Shown in pieces: positions 26,828-35,931 of a DNA stretch of 64,000 bases. Location of the stretch: the NCBI RefSeq assembly GCF_009769165.1, contig NZ_CP043476.1, positions 4,719,001 through 4,783,000 on the forward strand, given 5' to 3'. Position 1 is the stretch's first letter, and each line of letters opens with the position of its first letter. The translations under genes and the position numbers were made by a program. Source of the stretch: Xanthomonas hyacinthi (lineage in GTDB: Bacteria; Pseudomonadota; Gammaproteobacteria; Xanthomonadales; Xanthomonadaceae). Under the pieces are notes generated by a model. That model was not told where the DNA came from. It saw nothing but the letters and a program-made list of their open reading frames with translations, and searched no databases.

Positions 26828-28303
26828 ATGCCCCAGCCCACCCGCGACGACCACGCCCTTTACGACCGCGCCCGCCTGGCCCGCGACGCGCGCTTCGACG
26901 GGGTGTTCTTCACCGCCGTGCGCAGCACCGGCATCTATTGCCGGCCGGTATGCCCGGCGCCGCCGCCCAAGCGCAGCAACGTGCACTACTACCCCAGCGC
27001 GGCGGCGGCGGCGGCGGCCGGCTACCGCCCGTGCCTGCGCTGCCGGCCGGAGCTGTCGCCGGAAGCGCAACAGCACCTGGGCGAGGAATCGGTGCGCCGC
27101 GCGCTGGCGCTGATCGCCGAGGGCGCGCTGCAGGAGGCCAGCGTCGAACGGCTTGCCGCCGACGTCGGACTCAGCGCGCGCCAGCTGCAGCGCGTGTTCG
27201 TCGGCCAGCTCGGCGCCACCCCGGCGGCGGTGCATGCGACGCGGCGCCTGCTGCTGGCCAAGCAGTTGCTGACCGACACCGCGCTGCCGATCACCCAGGT
27301 GGCGCTGGCGGCCGGCTTCAACAGCCTGCGCCGCTTCAACACCGCGTTCCTGGAGGGCTGCGGCATGCCGCCGTCGGCGATCCGCAAACAGCGCGCCGAG
27401 GTGCCGGGCGGCGACCTGCTGCTGCGCCTGGGCTACCGCCCGCCGCTGGATTTCCCGGCCATGCTGGGGTTCCTGCGCAAGCGCGCGATCCCCGGCATCG
27501 AGCGCATCGGCGACGCCGGCTACGCGCGCGTGCTCGGCCCGCTCGCGGCCTCGACCCAAATCCAGGTCGAGGCCGATCCGCAGCGTCACGAACTGCGCCT
27601 GCGCATCGCCGCGGCCGATCCGCGCGCGATCCCGGACATCGTGCGCCGGGTGCGCCGCATCTTCGACCTGGACGCCGACCTGCGCGCGGTGCACGCCACG
27701 CTGGCCGCCGAGCCGCTGCTGGCGCGCGCGATCGCGCGGCGCCCGGGGCTGCGCGTGCCCGGCGGCTGGGACGGCTTCGAAGTGGCGGTGCGCGCGGTGC
27801 TCGGCCAGCAGGTCAGCGTGGCCGGCGCGGCGACCCTGGCCGCGCGCCTGGTCGAACGCCATGGCGGGCAGCGGCCCGGCCAGCCGCCCGGCCTGGACCG
27901 CGCATTCCCGACGCCGCAGGATCTGCTGGACGCGCCGCTGGAAGCGATCGGCCTGCCGCGTTCGCGCGCCGCCACGATCCGCGCGCTGGCCGCGGCGGTG
28001 GTCGGCGGACGCCTGCATTTCCGCGCCGGCCAGCGCTTGTCCGAATTCGTCGAATGCGCCACCGCCCTGCCCGGCATCGGCGCCTGGACCGCGCACTACA
28101 TCGCCCTGCGCGCGCTCGGCCAGCCCGACGCGTTCCCGGCCGGCGACCTGGTCCTGCAACGCATGCTCGGCGTCGACGGCGCGCGCCTGAGCGAACGCGC
28201 CACCGACGCCCGCGCGCAGGCCTGGCGACCATGGCGCGCCTATGCGGTGCTGCACCTGTGGCACCTGGCCGGCGATCCACCCGAGGAGATTCCCCATGAC
28301 TGA
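26828..28303 (+). CDS. Ada-AlkA fusion: alkylation regulator and 3-methyladenine DNA glycosylase
   Basis: A 491-residue fusion protein. Residues 1-80 are the Ada methyl-phosphotriester domain with zinc/acceptor Cys38, Cys42, Cys69 and Cys72 (YCRPVCPA, CLRCRP). An AraC-type helix-turn-helix follows (about 85-190), then AlkA N-terminal and HhH-GPD glycosylase domains (GQQVSVAGAATLAARLV; LPGIGAWTAHYIALRALG, with catalytic Asp in PAGDLVLQ). It both senses and repairs alkylated DNA and should activate itself and the coupled ogt gene. Its stop overlaps the ogt start by eight bases. Confidence 0.94.
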   Translation: MPQPTRDDHALYDRARLARDARFDGVFFTAVRSTGIYCRPVCPAPPPKRSNVHYYPSAAAAAAAGYRPCLRCRPELSPEAQQHLGEESVRRALALIAEGALQEASVERLAADVGLSARQLQRVFVGQLGATPAAVHATRRLLLAKQLLTDTALPITQVALAAGFNSLRRFNTAFLEGCGMPPSAIRKQRAEVPGGDLLLRLGYRPPLDFPAMLGFLRKRAIPGIERIGDAGYARVLGPLAASTQIQVEADPQRHELRLRIAAADPRAIPDIVRRVRRIFDLDADLRAVHATLAAEPLLARAIARRPGLRVPGGWDGFEVAVRAVLGQQVSVAGAATLAARLVERHGGQRPGQPPGLDRAFPTPQDLLDAPLEAIGLPRSRAATIRALAAAVVGGRLHFRAGQRLSEFVECATALPGIGAWTAHYIALRALGQPDAFPAGDLVLQRMLGVDGARLSERATDARAQAWRPWRAYAVLHLWHLAGDPPEEIPHD

Positions 28304-28802
28304 GCAACGCCTGTACTACGACGCCTTCGCCACCCCGATCGGCGAACTGACCGTGGCCGTCGGCGCCGACGGCGTGCGCCACATCCTGTTCCCGGAGAAC
28401 CGCTACGACGCGCGCGGCCGTGCCGACTGGATCCGCGACGTGGCGCCGGTGCGCGCGGCGCGCGAGCAGTTGCTGGCCTATTTCGCCGGCGAGCGCGACC
28501 GCTTCGACCTGCCGCTGGCGCCGCGCGGCACCGCGTTCCAGTGCCGCGTGTGGCAGGCACTGGCGCAGATTCCGTTCGGCGCGACCTGGAGCTACGCGCA
28601 GCTGGCACGGCATATCGGGCAGCCGCGTGCGGTGCGCGCGGTCGGTGCCGCCAACGGCCGCAATCCGCTGCCGATCGTGCTGCCTTGCCACCGGGTGATC
28701 GGCGCCAACGGCGCGCTGACCGGCTTCGGCGGCGGCCTGCCGACCAAGGCCGCGCTGCTGGCGCTGGAGCGGCGCGGGGCCGTCGGCAAGACTGCGTTGT
28801 AG
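28296..28802 (+). CDS. ogt: Methylated-DNA--protein-cysteine methyltransferase
   Basis: A 168-residue suicide DNA repair protein that removes the methyl group from O6-methylguanine. It carries the active-site motif PCHRVIG with the acceptor Cys, the FQCRVWQALAQIPFGATWSY helix-turn-helix start and ANGRNPLPIVLPCH. The ATG at 28296 lies inside the ada-alkA gene, so translation is coupled. It is the last core gene before the genomic island. Confidence 0.93.
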   Translation: MTEQRLYYDAFATPIGELTVAVGADGVRHILFPENRYDARGRADWIRDVAPVRAAREQLLAYFAGERDRFDLPLAPRGTAFQCRVWQALAQIPFGATWSYAQLARHIGQPRAVRAVGAANGRNPLPIVLPCHRVIGANGALTGFGGGLPTKAALLALERRGAVGKTAL

Positions 28803-28857
28803 CGCCCGAATGTTTCCTGTTCTCGGCATCCTCGGAACATTGGCGGCGCTTGCGGTT

Positions 28858-29076
28858 TTGGAACACATCTGGCAGCGCACGTCGCTGTCTCGCCGGCAGT
28901 TCGACACGCTGTACCGCACACCCTTGCAGCGCTACGCCGTGCTTGTGCAGCAATTCCCCGCCTCCGAGAGCCGCCACCATGCCGACCACGGCGGCATGCT
29001 CGAGCATGGGGTCGCCGATGCCGTTTCCCTGGTCGGTCCCGGCGTCTTGCAGCGCTACGCCCAGGAGCGCCCGCAG
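28858..29076 (+). pseudogene. Internal-deletion relic of the MobH relaxase gene
   Basis: Bases 28858-29010 match 33498-33650 with about four mismatches, and 29011-29076 match 35617-35682. The encoded peptide joins LEHIWQRTSLSRRQFDTLYR to VGPGVLQRYAQERPQ. It is a second, partial copy of the relaxase gene with its middle removed at a small GCAT microhomology. The open frame 28810-29097 that contains it is not expected to be functional. Confidence 0.85.
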
Positions 29077-29238
29077 AAAACTGGCCCCAAAGGCTAAGCA
29101 TGGCCAAGGCGATCGTCCAATACTGACGAAGTCTATTTTTATATGGCCGGCATATACTGTAACTACCTATTGACAGTCAAAGTAAATCGCCTCTATGTTC
29201 GGAAGTTAGTTGACTACCCTACGGTAGAAGAGGCATTT

Positions 29239-29985
29239 ATGGCGGAACTTGCATTGGTGACCGGTGGCAGTCGCGGTATCGGCGCTGCAATTGCCTTGAA
29301 GTTTGGGGGGCTCGGTTACCACGTGGTCCTGACGTACACCCGGGAGGCCGCCGCCGCCGAGCGGATCGTCCAAACCATTGTTGCGGCAGGGGGTAAGGCG
29401 CAGGCAATGCAACTGGACATCGCCTGCGAACAACAGGTACTTACCCTGTTCAATACGCTGGATCAGCAGGACGAGCCGTTGACGCTGCTGGTCAACAACG
29501 CTGGCATCACTGAAGGCTTTTGCCGGCTCGAGGCGCTGACCCTCGAACAGTTGCAGCGGGTTTTCCAGGTGAATGTGTTTGGCGCATTCTTGTGTGCACG
29601 TGAAGCCGTCCGGCGTATGGGCTATTCCCGAGGTGGGCATGGCGGATCAATCATCAACGTTTCTTCGCGGGCTGCACAGTTGGGTGGCGGCGGCGAATGG
29701 ATCCATTACGCTGCCACCAAGGGCGCAATCGACAGCCTCACCCATGGCCTGGCTAAAGAGGTGGCCGGCGATGGTATTCGAGTCAATGCCGTGGCGCCGG
29801 GTCTCATTGAGACAGACTTGCATGCTGCCGCCGGCAAGCCCGACCGGGCGGCCACCCTGGCGACGGCGGTGCCCATGGAAAGGGCTGGTCAACCGGAAGA
29901 GGTCGCGGACTGCGTTGCCTGGCTTGCCTCAGCTGCAGCAACTTACGTAACCGGCGCTATTGTTCCCGTCGCTGGGGGGCGTTGA
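29239..29985 (+). CDS. Short-chain dehydrogenase/reductase (FabG-like)
   Basis: A 248-residue classical SDR that oxidises or reduces a hydroxyl/keto group with NAD(P). It has the cofactor motif TGGSRGIG (residues 8-15), NNAG (about 90), the catalytic Ser in NVSS and YAATK (Tyr/Lys, about 157-161). Start: ATG 29239, MAELALVTGG. It lies in the island as cargo, and its 3' end overlaps the convergent LysR gene by 43 bases, suggesting a compact regulator-target pair. The substrate is unknown. Confidence 0.9.
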   Translation: MAELALVTGGSRGIGAAIALKFGGLGYHVVLTYTREAAAAERIVQTIVAAGGKAQAMQLDIACEQQVLTLFNTLDQQDEPLTLLVNNAGITEGFCRLEALTLEQLQRVFQVNVFGAFLCAREAVRRMGYSRGGHGGSIINVSSRAAQLGGGGEWIHYAATKGAIDSLTHGLAKEVAGDGIRVNAVAPGLIETDLHAAAGKPDRAATLATAVPMERAGQPEEVADCVAWLASAAATYVTGAIVPVAGGR

Positions 29986-30941
29986 GCCTGTAGCCATGTG
30001 CCGGCCAGGTCGAGCATCGGCAGTAAATTGTGTACCGCAGCCGTGCAGTTTTCGGTTAGCCATGCGGCGCTCATTGGCGAGCGCAGTAAATCACCCTCAA
30101 TGGGCAAAAACACAATGCCTTGGCGCTGCTCGGCGCCCACACTCTGAGGCACGAATGTCAGCCCCACGCCGGCTCGCGTAAGACCCAGGGCCGCTTGCAG
30201 GTTCTCGATCTGCTGCACGATGTGCACCCTGACCGACGCCGCGTCGAGCGTGTTCAGGATCAGATCGGTCAGACTGGGAAGAGGATAACGTGGGTAGAGC
30301 ACGACTTTTTCGCCGTGCAGGTCCGTCACGCTGATGCGCCCGCGCCCAGCCAGTCGATGCCATGCCGGGACGGCCGCAACCAAAGGTTCGTTCAACAGTA
30401 GCTTTTGATGGATCGCCGGGTTCTCGTTAATAGGGGGGCGGGCGAAACCGATGTCGATGCTACGCGTCAAGAGCGCAGGGGTGATCTCGGCGGCAAGCAT
30501 TTCTTTGAACGCCAACTCCACCCCCGGACAGCATTGCTGAAACAGGCCTAGCACTTCGGGTAAACCGTTATACATGGCCGAGCCCGCGAACCCTATCGCC
30601 AGACGCCCATTGCGCCCTTCAGCAATGCCCTTGACGTCGCGAATTCTGTTATGGATATCCGCCAGAATAGAATTGACCCTGAGCAGAAACTGCTCTCCCG
30701 CTTCGGTCAGGCGGATGGGCCGAGTGTCGCGCTCAAGCAGTTTCACATTCAGCTCATCTTCGAGTTGTTTGATTTGCTGGCTCAACGGTGGCTGGGCCAT
30801 ATGCAGCTTTTCGGCGGCGCGGGTAAAACTCAATTCTTCTGCGACCGCCTTGAAATATCGTAAATGGCGAAGTTCCAACCGATGTTCAGAGGCAGGCAGG
30901 GTGAACACGGCTTTCAGGGAATGAAGGGTAGGCTCTGACAT
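29943..30941 (-). CDS. LysR family regulator (BenM/CatM-like)
   Basis: A 332-residue LysR regulator with an extended N terminus of about 20 residues before LELRHLRYFKAVAEELSFTR. The helix-turn-helix is RAAEKLHMAQPPLSQQIKQLE, followed by LLERDTRPIRLTEAGE and a substrate-binding domain. The sequence resembles aromatic-degradation regulators. It is convergent with the SDR gene. Less GC-rich codons than the chromosome around it support acquisition as cargo. Confidence 0.9.
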   Translation of the reverse strand: MSEPTLHSLKAVFTLPASEHRLELRHLRYFKAVAEELSFTRAAEKLHMAQPPLSQQIKQLEDELNVKLLERDTRPIRLTEAGEQFLLRVNSILADIHNRIRDVKGIAEGRNGRLAIGFAGSAMYNGLPEVLGLFQQCCPGVELAFKEMLAAEITPALLTRSIDIGFARPPINENPAIHQKLLLNEPLVAAVPAWHRLAGRGRISVTDLHGEKVVLYPRYPLPSLTDLILNTLDAASVRVHIVQQIENLQAALGLTRAGVGLTFVPQSVGAEQRQGIVFLPIEGDLLRSPMSAAWLTENCTAAVHNLLPMLDLAGTWLQAQRPPATGTIAPVT

Positions 30942-31172
30942 GCAAATAACATCCTTTTTTATTGGCTCTTAATTCACATATTTTTGCAATTACAAATGTC
31001 GCCTTATTATTACCATCACGACGACAACCCATTTATCAATCACGTCCACGCGCAACATTCCACATCGGAGTGCTTGCGTAAAGGTAGGCAACTTGCGTCC
31101 CTGCGACCACGTCATTCGGACACTCGGCAAGCGTTACGTCTGCGCGATAGTTCAGCTTGGCCTCGAAGGCCC

Positions 31173-31805
31173 GGTTTCCTCCTGACCGTCGCTCATGCAA
31201 ACACACCTCTTGAACTCTATGTCCTGGAGCCACGCAGCAGTGAATCGCCCCCGGGGCGATTCACCTTGCCGAACATCGTGACGCGCGCGGCAGGCGACGT
31301 GGGAATGGCCGTTGGGGGACCCGCAGCATTCCCTGCCATGGACGTAGCGCGCCAGGCCCTGCCCATGGTGCTCGCACTGCTCAAGATGGCGTTGGTGATT
31401 TGCATCCCGCTGGTATTGGTCGTGGGTACCTACGACCTCAAGACAGTCGTCACCGTCAGCGTCGTGCAGTTCGCGTTGTTCTTCGTGGACTTCTGGTTCC
31501 AGTTGGCCCGATGGATCGACAGCACGATCCTGGACGCGCTCTACGGGTGGGGCTGGGGCTGGGACCGGCCGCATAACAACTTCGATCCGCTGGTCGGATT
31601 GAACAACGCGTTCGGCGACATGCTGCTGAACTTCGTCACATGCACGATGTTCATCGTGTTGTCAACATTCTGGATCATGGGCTTGGCATGGGCAGGCATC
31701 CGTGCTGGCAACGTCCTGCAAGGCCTCGCCGGCGCAACGGGGGATGCCAAGGCTGCCGGAGGCAAGGGCGGTGGCATTGCAATCAATGCCATGTCAAAGA
31801 AGTGA
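31173..31805 (+). pseudogene. C-terminal remnant of an ICE TraG-N-type conjugation protein
   Basis: The peptide from about 31173 to the stop at 31805 matches the tail of the TraG N-terminal-domain membrane protein of ICEclc-like elements: membrane helices (VLALLKMALVICIPLVLVV), NNFDPLVGLNNAFGDMLLNFV, AGIRAGNVLQGLAGATGDAK and a lysine end. The frame opens upstream at 30984, but that part is unrelated, low-complexity sequence. The 5' two-thirds of the gene is missing, apparently replaced by the SDR/LysR segment; the exact breakpoint (30942-31190) is uncertain. Confidence 0.78.
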
Positions 31806-31811
31806 GAACTA

Positions 31812-32174
31812 CTACTCGTCGTCCTCGACGTGCGGATCGATGCGAAATCCATCGTAGGTGTACAGACCGAATCCAGCAGGCCCGTTGCGCCATTCCGGCT
31901 CGGGCGGGTCGTCGGCAAGCCCGGAATTGCGCGCCACCCATGCGGCCATCACCGCAAGCACCAGCAGCGGCGCTAGCCAAGACATCGTGTATAGCAGCAC
32001 ACCGAGCACGACCAGCTTGACCACCCACAGCAGCGCGGTGACACCCACCATAGGCACTCCCCTGGAGACGAGCCAGCTCGACAACCTTCGCTCGCCGCGC
32101 GCATAGGCGCGCCATCCACGACCAACGCTGTGGCCGAGGCGTTCTGCGGTGCTGATGCGGGTTGTCGTGTTCAT
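31812..32174 (-). CDS. DUF3742 family ICE protein
   Basis: A 120-residue protein, MNTTTRISTAERLGHSVGRG, with two close hydrophobic helices (GVPMVGVTALLWVVKLVVLGV; LLVLAVMAAWVARN) and an acidic tail (DPHVEDDE). This is the DUF3742 family, found almost only in ICEclc/PFGI-type elements, always between traG and the relaxase gene on the opposite strand, as here. The role is unknown. The start at 32174 is chosen on the family N terminus; the frame extends 15 codons further upstream. Confidence 0.85.
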   Translation of the reverse strand: MNTTTRISTAERLGHSVGRGWRAYARGERRLSSWLVSRGVPMVGVTALLWVVKLVVLGVLLYTMSWLAPLLVLAVMAAWVARNSGLADDPPEPEWRNGPAGFGLYTYDGFRIDPHVEDDE

Positions 32175-32258
32175 GGTCGTCTCCTGCTCACGAGGAATGC
32201 CTATTCCACTCCGGTCCAATTCATTCTGGTTAGGGCTTCAATGTGTTCTCTTGCTGCT

Positions 32259-32417
32259 TCAGGACGCTTCGTCATCCGGTTCCACCGGGCCGGAATAGGG
32301 CTCCACGCCGATGCGATAGATGGTCACGAAACTCGGCCAGTCCACATGGTCAACCAGGTCGATGTCCTCGATAACGCGGACCTTCGCCTCCGCACGCTCG
32401 AACAGGGCGACCTCAAT
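32259..32417 (-). pseudogene. Out-of-frame 3' tail of the upstream island gene
   Basis: A 52-codon open frame reading IEVALFERAEAKVRVIEDID and ending GPVEPDDEAS has no ATG, GTG or TTG start and begins at the stop of the gene at 32413. It is best explained as the original C terminus of that gene, put out of frame by a one-base change near 32413 (CTTCAGGTGCATTGA). The family is not recognised. Confidence 0.55.
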
Positions 32418-33042
32418 GCACCTGAAGGCCCAACACGTTGAACACGGCCTCGCTCACCTGGTCGATCGAGTCTGGCGTCACTGCATCCACCGGCGAACGC
32501 CCGCCCAAGCCTTCGAGCGGTTCGGACAGCACACCGTAGATCGTCCAGTTGTCGATGCCCTCGACCTCCTGGAGGACGGCTTGGGTCAACTGCTGTTTCA
32601 CCGGGTCGAGTTGCCAGTCGGGCAGCTTCTGGCCGCGCGGCCCCACGTTCAGTGCCAGCAACCGACGGGCGAGGATGTCCTTGTAGATCTGCTGACGCGA
32701 CTTGTCCGCCAACTTGGCGAATTCGGGGATCGGCAGGTTATGCGGCTGGTTAAAGGTTTCCAGCAACACCGTGCGGCCACGTTGGACTTCGGTTTCATTC
32801 GGTGCCCAGCGCGTGTCGGCGCGCAGCGCGGACGCCTTACGCTCCAAGGTCCGCGCCATCGTCTCCATTTCCTGGCGGCGGGCGGGAAGCTCCACCGCCT
32901 CCACACGCTCGTGGACGAACGCCTGCAACTCGGCCGCGAAAGCCCAGGCATCTCGGATATCGACGGTGGCGGCGAAGCGGCGCACATCCTCCACCGTGAC
33001 GCGCGGCAGATGGTCGGCAATGAATTCAATGGAATTGGACAT
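32413..33042 (-). CDS. Island-associated protein of unknown function, probably frameshifted at its 3' end
   Basis: A 209-residue protein starting MSNSIEFIADHLPRVTVEDV. It is helical, without signal or membrane segments. The C terminus (GLGGRSPVDAVTPDSIDQVSEAV) recalls the DUF2384 (Xre/MbcA/ParS) antitoxin region, but that resemblance is weak. It lies between DUF3742 and the relaxase, the usual place of an ICE-conserved hypothetical gene. A frameshift just before the stop appears to have cut off about 50 residues (see 32259-32417). Confidence 0.7.
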   Translation of the reverse strand: MSNSIEFIADHLPRVTVEDVRRFAATVDIRDAWAFAAELQAFVHERVEAVELPARRQEMETMARTLERKASALRADTRWAPNETEVQRGRTVLLETFNQPHNLPIPEFAKLADKSRQQIYKDILARRLLALNVGPRGQKLPDWQLDPVKQQLTQAVLQEVEGIDNWTIYGVLSEPLEGLGGRSPVDAVTPDSIDQVSEAVFNVLGLQVH

Positions 33043-34456
33043 GATTATCTCCCAGGCAGGTTTGAGACAGGAATCACTCTAGTCGCACATGTCGCCTTTG
33101 CCAACTTTGTCGCCTGGACTGGCGCACACTTGGCGGAAACGGCTTCCGCACAGCATAGGCCGAGCGAGCACAGAGGGTCCCCGCCCAATCCACATGAGCG
33201 GATTCCACATTGACGCTGGAACCACAAGCTACGTCCCGCTATACCGAAACGGTTAAAGGCCAAAGGGCAGAAATGGCAAGGGAATGGGGTGCAAGGGGAA
33301 AGGCCCTACCTCGAAAAGGCCAAAAGGCCTCCCGGCCGGCCCGCCACCAGGACACCCACATGCTCTCCCTGTTCCGGCGAAAACACACCTTGGTCGCTGC
33401 CGCTCCGTCGCCAGCACCCGCCACCGACCTCTCGAAAAGGCTGACGCGGCCGGAGACGGCCGCGTCCCTGCTCGCCACCCCGCGCCGACAGAAGTTGTTG
33501 GAACACATCTGGCAGCGCACGTCGCTGTCTCGCCGGCAGTTCGACACGCTGTACCGCACACCCTTGCAGCGCTACGCCGTGCTTGTGCAGCAATTACCCG
33601 CCTCCGAGAGCCACCACCATGCCTACCACGGCGGCATGCTCGACCATGGGCTTGAGATCGTTGCCTACGCGCTCAAGCTGCGGCAGTCCTATCTGCTGCC
33701 CGCTGGCACAACACCCGAAGACCAGGCCGCTCAAGCAGAAGCCTGGACCGCCGCCACCGCCTACGCCGCGCTGCTTCACGACATCGGCAAGATCGCTGTC
33801 GACCTGCATGTCGAGCATGTAGACGGTAGTGTCTGGCACCCCTGGCATGGTCCGCTGAAGCAACCCTACCGATTCCGCTATGTGGCTCGTCAGCAAGACC
33901 GTCTCCGACAAGCTGCGCGCACACTTGCTGACACAGGACATCGATGGCATTCCTTCAAACAACGCCGCCGTATTCAATGTGCTGCAAGATCACGGCATCC
34001 TCCAGGCAACGCCAGAAGGCAAAGCCATCTGGAAAGCCACGGTCACCAGCGAGACTGGCTGGTCGCACAGCTTCACGCTGCTGCGTTTGGCCCCGGCACT
34101 GATCTGGGAAGCCGCGGAACGCCCACAGCCCTTCAGAGGCACCATGGTCGTAGAAGCATCGGGCAGCGAGCCAGTCGAGGACAACGGCGGCTCCCCCGCC
34201 GCGTCGCCCGATTCTGTCGCCCCGCCTTCGTTTGTGGACGCAGCTGCAGTGACAGTCGCCGCCCCCACGCCGGTTCAAGTCGATGCGATGGAAGACTTGC
34301 TGTCGTTGATCAGCGATCCGTCTCCTCCGGCAACGCCTCCTGTCGAAGATACATCTGCCAGCCTGCCGCCAGGCGAGACGGACCCCACCACCACCACCAC
34401 GCCGAGGCAAACACCCGATCCAGCGGAAGGCCAGCCGTCGAAGACACTGGGCGGTC

Positions 34457-35473
34457 TCAAGAATCAAGTGCAACACGTGATTTGAAGGCGAGGATTTCCT
34501 TCTCCATGGCCGCTGCCGGCGTGGCCCAGCCTAATGTCTGGCGAGGACGCCCATTCATCAGCTTGGCGACGTGATTGAGGTACTCCTGGCTCGCTTGCGA
34601 CAAGTCCACGCCCTTGGGCAGGAACTGGCGCAGCAGGCCATTGGTGTTCTCGTTGCTGCCCCGCTGCCACGGCGCATACGGATCGGCGAACCACACGTCG
34701 ATGTTCAACCCTCGCATCAGCTCCTCGTAACAGGTCAGTTCCGTTCCGCGGTCGTAGGTCAGGCTCTCGCGCAGGAAGGCCGGCAGCTTCTTCATCTGGC
34801 GAGTGAAGCCTTCCAGCGCGGCGTCCGCGGTGCAGCCATCCATCCTGCACAGCACCACGAAGCGTGTCTTGCGCTCGACCAGCGTGCCCACGCAGGACCG
34901 GTTGAACGCGCCCTTGATCAGGTCGCCCTCCCAATGCCCCGGCAGCAGGCGCTGTTCCACCGCTTCGGGCCGATGCACGATGCGCAGCTCCTCCGGTACC
35001 CAGGTGCGCGCCGCTGCTGTGGTGCGCCTGCGGCCTCGCGTGGGCTTGCTCTGGCGCAATGCATCGACCAGGGCCTGCTTCAGGCCGCCGCGCGGATGCG
35101 CGTAGATGGCCGCGTAGATCGTCTCGTGACTGACCCGCTGGCTGGCGTCGTCTGGATGCATGTCCCGCAGTGTGGCCGCGATCTGCTGCGGCGACCAGCG
35201 ATCGAACACAAGACGGTCGTGGACGAACTCGAACAGCACCGCGCCCGCGATCAGCCTGCGTGCTCGTACGCTGCGCGATCGCCGCGATCGATACACCAGG
35301 GCTGCCGCATGCGCCGAGTACACGCCGCTGTCCAGACGCCGGATCTCGCGGCTCAGCGTCGATGCGCTACGCCCCAGGCGGCGACCGATCCCACGAAGAC
35401 TCGTTCCCCGATCGCGTTCGACCTGAAGCACCGCGCGTTCCTCACTACTCAGATGACTGTACTGTCTTCCCAT
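34457..35473 (-). CDS. IS30 family transposase
   Basis: A 338-residue DDE transposase. The N-terminal helix-turn-helix is MGRQYSHLSSEERAVLQVER, with STLSREIRR; the catalytic core has GHWEGDLIKG (first Asp), TYDRGTELT (second Asp) and QRGSNENTNGLLRQFLPKG (Glu). It looks intact. The reading frame runs through the left inverted repeat and stops at 34457, about nine bases outside the element, in the host relaxase gene. Confidence 0.93.
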   Translation of the reverse strand: MGRQYSHLSSEERAVLQVERDRGTSLRGIGRRLGRSASTLSREIRRLDSGVYSAHAAALVYRSRRSRSVRARRLIAGAVLFEFVHDRLVFDRWSPQQIAATLRDMHPDDASQRVSHETIYAAIYAHPRGGLKQALVDALRQSKPTRGRRRTTAAARTWVPEELRIVHRPEAVEQRLLPGHWEGDLIKGAFNRSCVGTLVERKTRFVVLCRMDGCTADAALEGFTRQMKKLPAFLRESLTYDRGTELTCYEELMRGLNIDVWFADPYAPWQRGSNENTNGLLRQFLPKGVDLSQASQEYLNHVAKLMNGRPRQTLGWATPAAAMEKEILAFKSRVALDS

Positions 35474-35507
35474 CGCAACACCCTACGCTCTGTGAGGTGT
35501 TGCACTT
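34466..35507. mobile_element. IS30-type insertion sequence in the relaxase pseudogene
   Basis: The element ends share CAAGTGCAACAC (left, from about 34465) and its reverse complement (right, 35497-35508). It is about 1.04 kb with one transposase gene on the minus strand. The short identical ends make the exact target duplication ambiguous. It splits the MobH gene after the linker region. Confidence 0.82.
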
Positions 35508-35931
35508 GGAAGTTGAGTCTGCCCTGCCCTCCGCCAAACACTTCATAGCCTGGCTGAAACAGGGCATCGAATCACGCAAGCTGATCATCAACGACGCCAA
35601 GGCGCTGGTGCATACGGTCGCCGATACCGTTTACCTGGTCAGTCCCGGCGTCTTCCAGCGCTACGCCCAGGAGTACCCGCAGATCACGGCTCTGGCTAAA
35701 CAGGAGAAAGTGCAGGAATGGCAATGGGTACAGAAGCACTTCGAGAAGCTGCTGCTACACCGCAAACAAGACAGTGGATTGAACATCTGGACCTGCGAGG
35801 TCATCGGGCCACGCAAATCACGGCAGCTGCACGGCCATCTGTTGCAGGACCCCAAACAACTGTTTGATGAGGGGCCCCCGAACAACCCATATCTGCGCAT
35901 ACCCCAAGGTAAACAAGCAGCGAAGTCACAT

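Noticed and set aside
28810..29097. A 95-codon frame after ogt that could be called a small gene.
   Set aside because: Its body is a deleted copy of the MobH gene; the hydrophobic start is unrelated sequence.
30984..31172. N-terminal extension of the TraG remnant frame.
   Set aside because: His/Arg-rich sequence unlike TraG proteins; it is the joint with the cargo segment.
34275..34460. Minus-strand frame in the relaxase linker region.
   Set aside because: It is the complement of the Pro/Thr-rich linker and has no features of a gene.
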